Assembly (NCBI GenBank): GCA_009917805.1 | Contig: RGES01000044.1 | Coordinates: forward strand, 1 to 9,279 | Length of the DNA: 9,279 bases | DNA from: Verrucomicrobiota bacterium | GTDB taxonomy: Bacteria > Verrucomicrobiota > Verrucomicrobiia > Opitutales > UBA953 | Reading direction: 5' to 3' | Shown here: positions 6,691 through 9,279 of the stretch, piece by piece | How positions within the stretch are numbered: position 1 is the stretch's first letter | Layout: the number at the start of each line of letters is the position of its first letter | Program-made: the position numbers and the translations under genes | Notes under the pieces: model-generated | What the model was told of the DNA's origin: nothing | Seen by the model: only the letters and a program-made list of their open reading frames with translations | Databases searched by the model: none

Positions 6691-7631
6691 GCCTTGATCA
6701 GCTTGAGGAGTTCCTTGCGGCGGGCCCGGATCTCGCGGCAGCCGGCCTTGGCCAGGCGGTCGGTCGAGAAGGCCTCGACGGTCAGGCTGGCGACGGCGGT
6801 GCCGTAGATCATGGCCTGCTTGAGGGTCGCGAAGTCGGTCGCCCCGGCCGAGGCCAGGTAGCCCAGGAGGGCTCCGGCGAAGCTGTCGCCCGCCCCGGTG
6901 GGGTCGCGCAGCTCGGTGACGGGGTAGGCGGGGAGCATGAACAGGCCTTCCTCGTGGAAGAGGACCGCGCCATGCTCGCCCTTCTTGATGATGACGGTCT
7001 TGCAGCCGTGCTTGCGCAAGGCGTGGCCGGCGACGATCACGTTGGCTTCGCCGGTGAGCTTCGCCGATTCGGTGTCGTTGACGACGAGGAGGTCGGCGCG
7101 GCGCATGACTTCGCCGAGCTTGTCGCGCTGCGTCTCGATCCAGATGTCGATGGTGTCGGCGAGCACGAAGCGCGGCGACGTCAGCTGGTTGAGCACCTCG
7201 AGCTGCAGGTCGGGACGGATGTTGCCGAGCATCACGAACGGCGTGGCGCGGTGCGCCTCGGGCAGCTTCGGCTTGAAGTGCTCGAAGACGTTGAGCTGGA
7301 GGTCCTCGGTGTCGCGGCGGTTGTAGTTCTCATGGTAGCGTCCGCGCCAGAAGAAGGTGCGGCCGGCCGAGTCGGTGAGCAGGCCGTCGAGGTCGATGCC
7401 GCGCTTCGCGAGCTTCTTGCGGTCGCGGTCGCGGAAGTCATGGCCCACGACGCCCACGATGCGGGGCGGCGCGAAGTAGCTCGCGGCGAGGCACGCGTAC
7501 GAGGCGCTGCCGCCGAGGATCCGTTCGCCCTTGTCGTGCGGCGTGACGATGCTGTCGTACGCGACGGAGCCGACGACGAGGACCGGATCGGCCTCGCGGC
7601 CCTTGTTCTTGATGCGGGTGGGAGTGGTCAT
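6687..7631 (-). CDS. PfkB-family carbohydrate/nucleoside kinase
   Basis: The 314-residue protein belongs to the ribokinase/PfkB superfamily, which transfers a phosphate from ATP to a sugar or nucleoside hydroxyl. Visible features are the first strand with VGSVAYDSIVTP (20-31), a Gly-Gly substrate motif in ILGGSASYA (38-46), and the C-terminal signature DPTGAGDSFAGALLGYLA (243-260) with the anion hole GAGD and catalytic base Asp249. The substrate cannot be fixed from the sequence; ribokinase-, adenosine kinase- and fructokinase-like activities are all possible. GRYHENYNRRDTEDLQLNVF (97-116) is a distinctive lid-region segment that may mark a subfamily. The start overlaps the Nudix stop by 4 bp (ATGA on the complement), so the pair is probably translationally coupled. 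The 3' end overlaps the plus-strand small membrane gene by 4 bp. Confidence 0.9.
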   Translation of the reverse strand: MTTPTRIKNKGREADPVLVVGSVAYDSIVTPHDKGERILGGSASYACLAASYFAPPRIVGVVGHDFRDRDRKKLAKRGIDLDGLLTDSAGRTFFWRGRYHENYNRRDTEDLQLNVFEHFKPKLPEAHRATPFVMLGNIRPDLQLEVLNQLTSPRFVLADTIDIWIETQRDKLGEVMRRADLLVVNDTESAKLTGEANVIVAGHALRKHGCKTVIIKKGEHGAVLFHEEGLFMLPAYPVTELRDPTGAGDSFAGALLGYLASAGATDFATLKQAMIYGTAVASLTVEAFSTDRLAKAGCREIRARRKELLKLIKA

Positions 7632-8185
7632 GAGAAGAGGTCGGGCCTCACGTCACGAAGACGGTAGAGCGCGAGCAGGGCGAGCGAATGCTGCGCGGGA
7701 TTGGCGAGCGCCTGGGCGAGCGCGGCCTTGGGGCTGACGGCGAGCACCTGGAGCTCCTCATGTTCGTCCGGGGCGCGCCGGCCCGTGGGGCGCACGCCTT
7801 CCAGCAGCACGAAATGGCAGCGGTTCGCCTGGATCGCGGGGTTCGGCGCGCAGGTGCCGAGCAGGCTCGCGCGGCCGCCGGCGAAGCCGGTTTCCTCCTC
7901 GGTCTCGCGCACGGCGGCGAGCAGGGGATCCTCGCCGCGCTCGATGATGCCGCCCGGCGCTTCCGTCGAAAGGTCGCGCGTGCCGAACCGATACTGTCTC
8001 ACCATCACGAGCCGGCCGTCTTCGGTGAGCGGGAGCGCGAGCACCCAGTCGCCGGAGCGCAGCACAAAAAAATCACCCTCCCGATGATCGAGAGGGTGAT
8101 TACAGTGTTCCTTGTAAACCCGGAAAACCCTGCAGTCGGCGTGGAGCTCTTCGTGCTGGACGGACCAGCGAGAGGGCGCCGACAT
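7628..8185 (-). CDS. Nudix hydrolase, ADP-ribose pyrophosphatase-like
   Basis: Nudix enzymes cleave nucleoside diphosphates linked to another moiety. The 185-residue protein has a full Nudix box at residues 79-101: G79, E85, RE at 93-94, EE at 97-98 and G100, fitting G-x5-E-x7-RE-x2-EE-x-G. It also has an N-terminal strand typical of ADP-sugar pyrophosphatases (DFFVLRSGDWVLALPLT, 38-54) and VRQYRFGTR before the box. ADP-ribose or another nucleotide sugar is the likely substrate, but this is family-level inference. It starts 8 bp after the LysM gene and its stop overlaps the kinase start (ATGA). Codons 29-40 form a strong terminator-like hairpin with a seven-T run, and codons there are mostly T-ending. 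Because the N-terminal motif around codons 36-47 fits the family, I keep the upstream ATG instead of a start after the hairpin. Confidence 0.92.
   Translation of the reverse strand: MSAPSRWSVQHEELHADCRVFRVYKEHCNHPLDHREGDFFVLRSGDWVLALPLTEDGRLVMVRQYRFGTRDLSTEAPGGIIERGEDPLLAAVRETEEETGFAGGRASLLGTCAPNPAIQANRCHFVLLEGVRPTGRRAPDEHEELQVLAVSPKAALAQALANPAQHSLALLALYRLRDVRPDLFS
8066..8101 (-). terminator. Rho-independent terminator-like hairpin inside the Nudix gene
   Basis: On the minus strand AATCACCCTC (complement of 8092-8101) is followed by an 11-base loop and GAGGGTGATT (complement of 8071-8080). That is a perfect 10-bp inverted repeat, and it runs into seven T in total (complement of 8066-8072). 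Inside the loop three more pairs (CGA/TCG) can form beyond one mismatch. The orientation matches the LysM-Nudix-kinase transcript. The hairpin begins about 93 bases after the LysM stop, inside codons 29-40 of Nudix. It could end most LysM transcripts or act as an attenuator for the two downstream genes. Structure is seen directly; activity is inferred. Confidence 0.65.
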
Positions 8186-8193
8186 GCGTCGTC

Positions 8194-8697
8194 TTACTTG
8201 GTCTTCAGCTTCTGACCGATCTGCATGCGGTTCGGGTTCACGCCAGGGTTGAGATCCTGGAGAGCCTTGACCGAGAGGCCGACCTTCTTGGCGATGGAGC
8301 CGAGGGTGTCGCCCTTGGCGACGGCGTATTCGCCGGGGCCGGGCGGATTGGTGGGCTTGCCGTTGCCGCTGGTGGGCTTCGGAGCGGAAGCGACTTTCTG
8401 GAGAGCGGCGATCTGGTCAGCGAGGGTCTTCTCGTTGGTGGCGACATCGGCGAGACCCTTGTCGAGGTCGGCGCGGACGGCCTGGACGTCGGCGGCGTTG
8501 GCCTTGCCGGCGAGAGCGGCGCCGAGTTCGGAGACGCTGGTCTTGGCGGCGGCGGCTTCGTCGCTGGCGGCCTGAGCGGCGCCCTTGGCCTTGATGCCGA
8601 GCACGAGGCCGGCGGCGCCGAGAGCGAAACCGAGGATGCCCACGATGAGCGGGAGCTTGGATTCGGAAGAGGAGGAGGAGATGTTGTCGTTTTCCAT
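8194..8697 (-). CDS. Membrane-anchored LysM-domain protein with coiled coil
   Basis: LysM domains bind the N-acetylglucosamine backbone of peptidoglycan. The 167-residue protein has a Ser-rich N-terminus (MENDNISSSSSESK), one hydrophobic segment at about 15-35 (LPLIVGILGFALGAAGLVLGI) and an Ala-rich helical region at about 38-101 that looks like a coiled coil. A Pro/Gly linker (105-122) leads to one LysM domain at about 123-167, with YAVAKGDTLGSIAKKVGLSV and LNPGVNPNRMQIGQKL. The likely role is a structural link between inner membrane and cell wall. Topology is not clear-cut: the N-terminal flank is net acidic, while K36 and K38 follow the membrane segment, against a simple positive-inside reading for an outside LysM. 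It is first in a probable LysM-Nudix-kinase unit. No Shine-Dalgarno sequence is seen. Confidence 0.87.
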   Translation of the reverse strand: MENDNISSSSSESKLPLIVGILGFALGAAGLVLGIKAKGAAQAASDEAAAAKTSVSELGAALAGKANAADVQAVRADLDKGLADVATNEKTLADQIAALQKVASAPKPTSGNGKPTNPPGPGEYAVAKGDTLGSIAKKVGLSVKALQDLNPGVNPNRMQIGQKLKTK

Positions 8698-8741
8698 GTG
8701 TGGAGGTGTTTTGCGGGTTGGAACAGTTGGAGATTAGCGGT

Positions 8742-8771
8742 TTGACACGGACGGCAACACAAAATCAGACT
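8742..8771 (+). promoter_or_regulatory. Putative promoter of tRNA-Pro
   Basis: A perfect TTGACA (8742-8747) lies upstream of the tRNA. The -10 is weak: TCAGAC (8765-8770, 17-base spacing) or CAGACT (8766-8771, 18-base spacing) each match three of six positions of TATAAT. A start near 8777 would leave a leader of about 9 bases before the tRNA. A 6-bp inverted repeat, ACGGAC (8747-8752) and GTCCGT (8772-8777), brackets the -10. On the complement, TTGCCG and TAATCT (complements of 8752-8757 and 8731-8736, 15-base spacing) are a poor candidate promoter for the divergent LysM gene. Confidence 0.4.
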
Positions 8772-8785
8772 GTCCGTTCGGGTAC

Positions 8786-8861
8786 CGGGCAGTATCTCAA
8801 TTGGTAGAGTCCCTGCTTTGGGAGCAGGGTGTTGCAGGTTCAAGTCCTGTCTGCCCGACCA
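8786..8861 (+). tRNA. tRNA-Pro, anticodon TGG, CCA encoded
   Basis: The 76 bases fold as a complete tRNA. The acceptor stem is CGGGCAG (8786-8792) with CTGCCCG (8851-8857), followed by discriminator A and an encoded CCA. The anticodon stem is CCTGC/GCAGG (8812-8816 and 8824-8828) around the loop TTTGGGA, giving anticodon TGG (8819-8821) and G at position 37 as usual for proline tRNAs. The T arm is GCAGG-TTCAAGT-CCTGT. The D arm has three good pairs (CTC/GAG) and a T-T mismatch at its base. It should read CCA, and by wobble CCG and other proline codons. It diverges from the LysM gene and converges on purM, with no integrase or att-like duplication nearby. Confidence 0.96.
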
Positions 8862-8893
8862 CCCGACACTTCAGAAGCAAGCCAGGAGACCCC

Positions 8894-9279
8894 TCAGGCG
8901 TAAGCTAGGACTTGGCCGTCTTTGATCACGGTCACGTGGTTGGCTCCGTCGGGTCGGGTCGAGGCCTCGGTCCGACCGATCACCTGGGCGCCGAGGCCGA
9001 GTTCGGCGGCGAGGCGGAGCGCCACTTCGGCATCCTTGGGCTCCAGGAAGACCTCCAGGCGGTGTCCCATGTTGTAAACTTGGTGCATTTCCTTCGCCTC
9101 CGTCCCACTGACCCGGGCGATTTCGGCGAAAATGGGGGGAGTCGGGAAAAGGTTGTCCTTGATGAAATGGACCTTGGAGCCGAACCGGCGGCACTTGGTC
9201 TGGCCCCCGCCGGAGCAGTGGACGAGGCCTTTGACGCGCTGGTTGCCGAGGGCCTGGAGCAGGCGCAGGGCATAGGGGG
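8894..9279 (-). CDS. purM: Phosphoribosylformylglycinamidine cyclo-ligase (AIR synthetase), C-terminal part, runs off the right edge
   Basis: PurM closes the imidazole ring of AIR in purine synthesis, using ATP. The last ~128 codons are present and the gene enters from beyond base 9279. The visible peptide includes GLVHCSGGGQTKCRR, then HFIKDNLFPTPPIFAEIARV and EMHQVYNMGHRLEVFL. These correspond to the PurM glycine-rich loop, the 'PxPPIF' segment and the 'EMxxxFNMG' motif of the C-terminal domain. The HCSGGGQTK and NMGHRLE forms resemble the longer PurM variant I associate with Bacteroidetes and relatives more than the E. coli type, which has GGG..NxxR and FNMGxG. The protein ends QVIGRTEA... 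DGQVLAYA. The stop lies 32 bp from the 3' end of the convergent tRNA-Pro, and no hairpin terminator is visible between them. Confidence 0.92.
   Translation of the reverse strand, partial: PYALRLLQALGNQRVKGLVHCSGGGQTKCRRFGSKVHFIKDNLFPTPPIFAEIARVSGTEAKEMHQVYNMGHRLEVFLEPKDAEVALRLAAELGLGAQVIGRTEASTRPDGANHVTVIKDGQVLAYA

Noticed and set aside
8786..8893. tRNA-Pro as an integration site for a mobile element
   Set aside because: No integrase, no duplicated tRNA 3' end in the window, and a housekeeping gene (purM) lies directly on the other side.

Overview
The window is a compact, GC-rich bacterial chromosomal segment of housekeeping genes. Genes lie head to tail with gaps of a few bases or 4-bp overlaps, and most starts have no obvious Shine-Dalgarno sequence. 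This style, the PurM C-terminus (a variant I associate with Bacteroidetes and relatives) and the gene content suggest Verrucomicrobiota, perhaps Opitutales-like. That placement is an inference and is not proven by the sequence. I see no phage, transposon, CRISPR or plasmid signature.

Layout. Left end, minus strand: hisG (ATP phosphoribosyltransferase, long form) followed by the cut-off start of an aguB-like N-carbamoylputrescine amidase. A 239-bp divergent intergenic region (1070-1308) follows. The plus strand then carries an AsmA-like membrane-anchored protein, grpE and dnaJ (Hsp70 co-chaperones), and then a cofactor group: nadC (NAD), birA (biotin ligase), coaX (CoA) and a 67-residue two-helix membrane protein. 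This block converges on a minus-strand unit read from right to left: a LysM protein, a Nudix hydrolase and a PfkB-family kinase. A tRNA-Pro(TGG) on the plus strand lies just upstream of the LysM gene and diverges from it. The right edge holds the 3' end of purM on the minus strand.

How the genes relate. GrpE and DnaJ serve DnaK, which is not in the window. NadC, BirA and CoaX feed or attach NAD, biotin and CoA. The Nudix-kinase pair overlaps by 4 bp and looks translationally coupled, possibly acting on nucleotide-sugar or nucleoside-type metabolites.

The most notable signal is a near-perfect rho-independent terminator (10-bp stem plus seven U) inside the first 40 codons of the Nudix gene, oriented with transcription. 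The codons there are shifted to T-ending forms, unlike the rest of the gene. It may terminate the LysM transcript and gate the downstream Nudix-kinase genes. A second candidate RNA element is a hairpin that could hide the nadC ribosome binding site. I did not find a clearly new multi-gene system.
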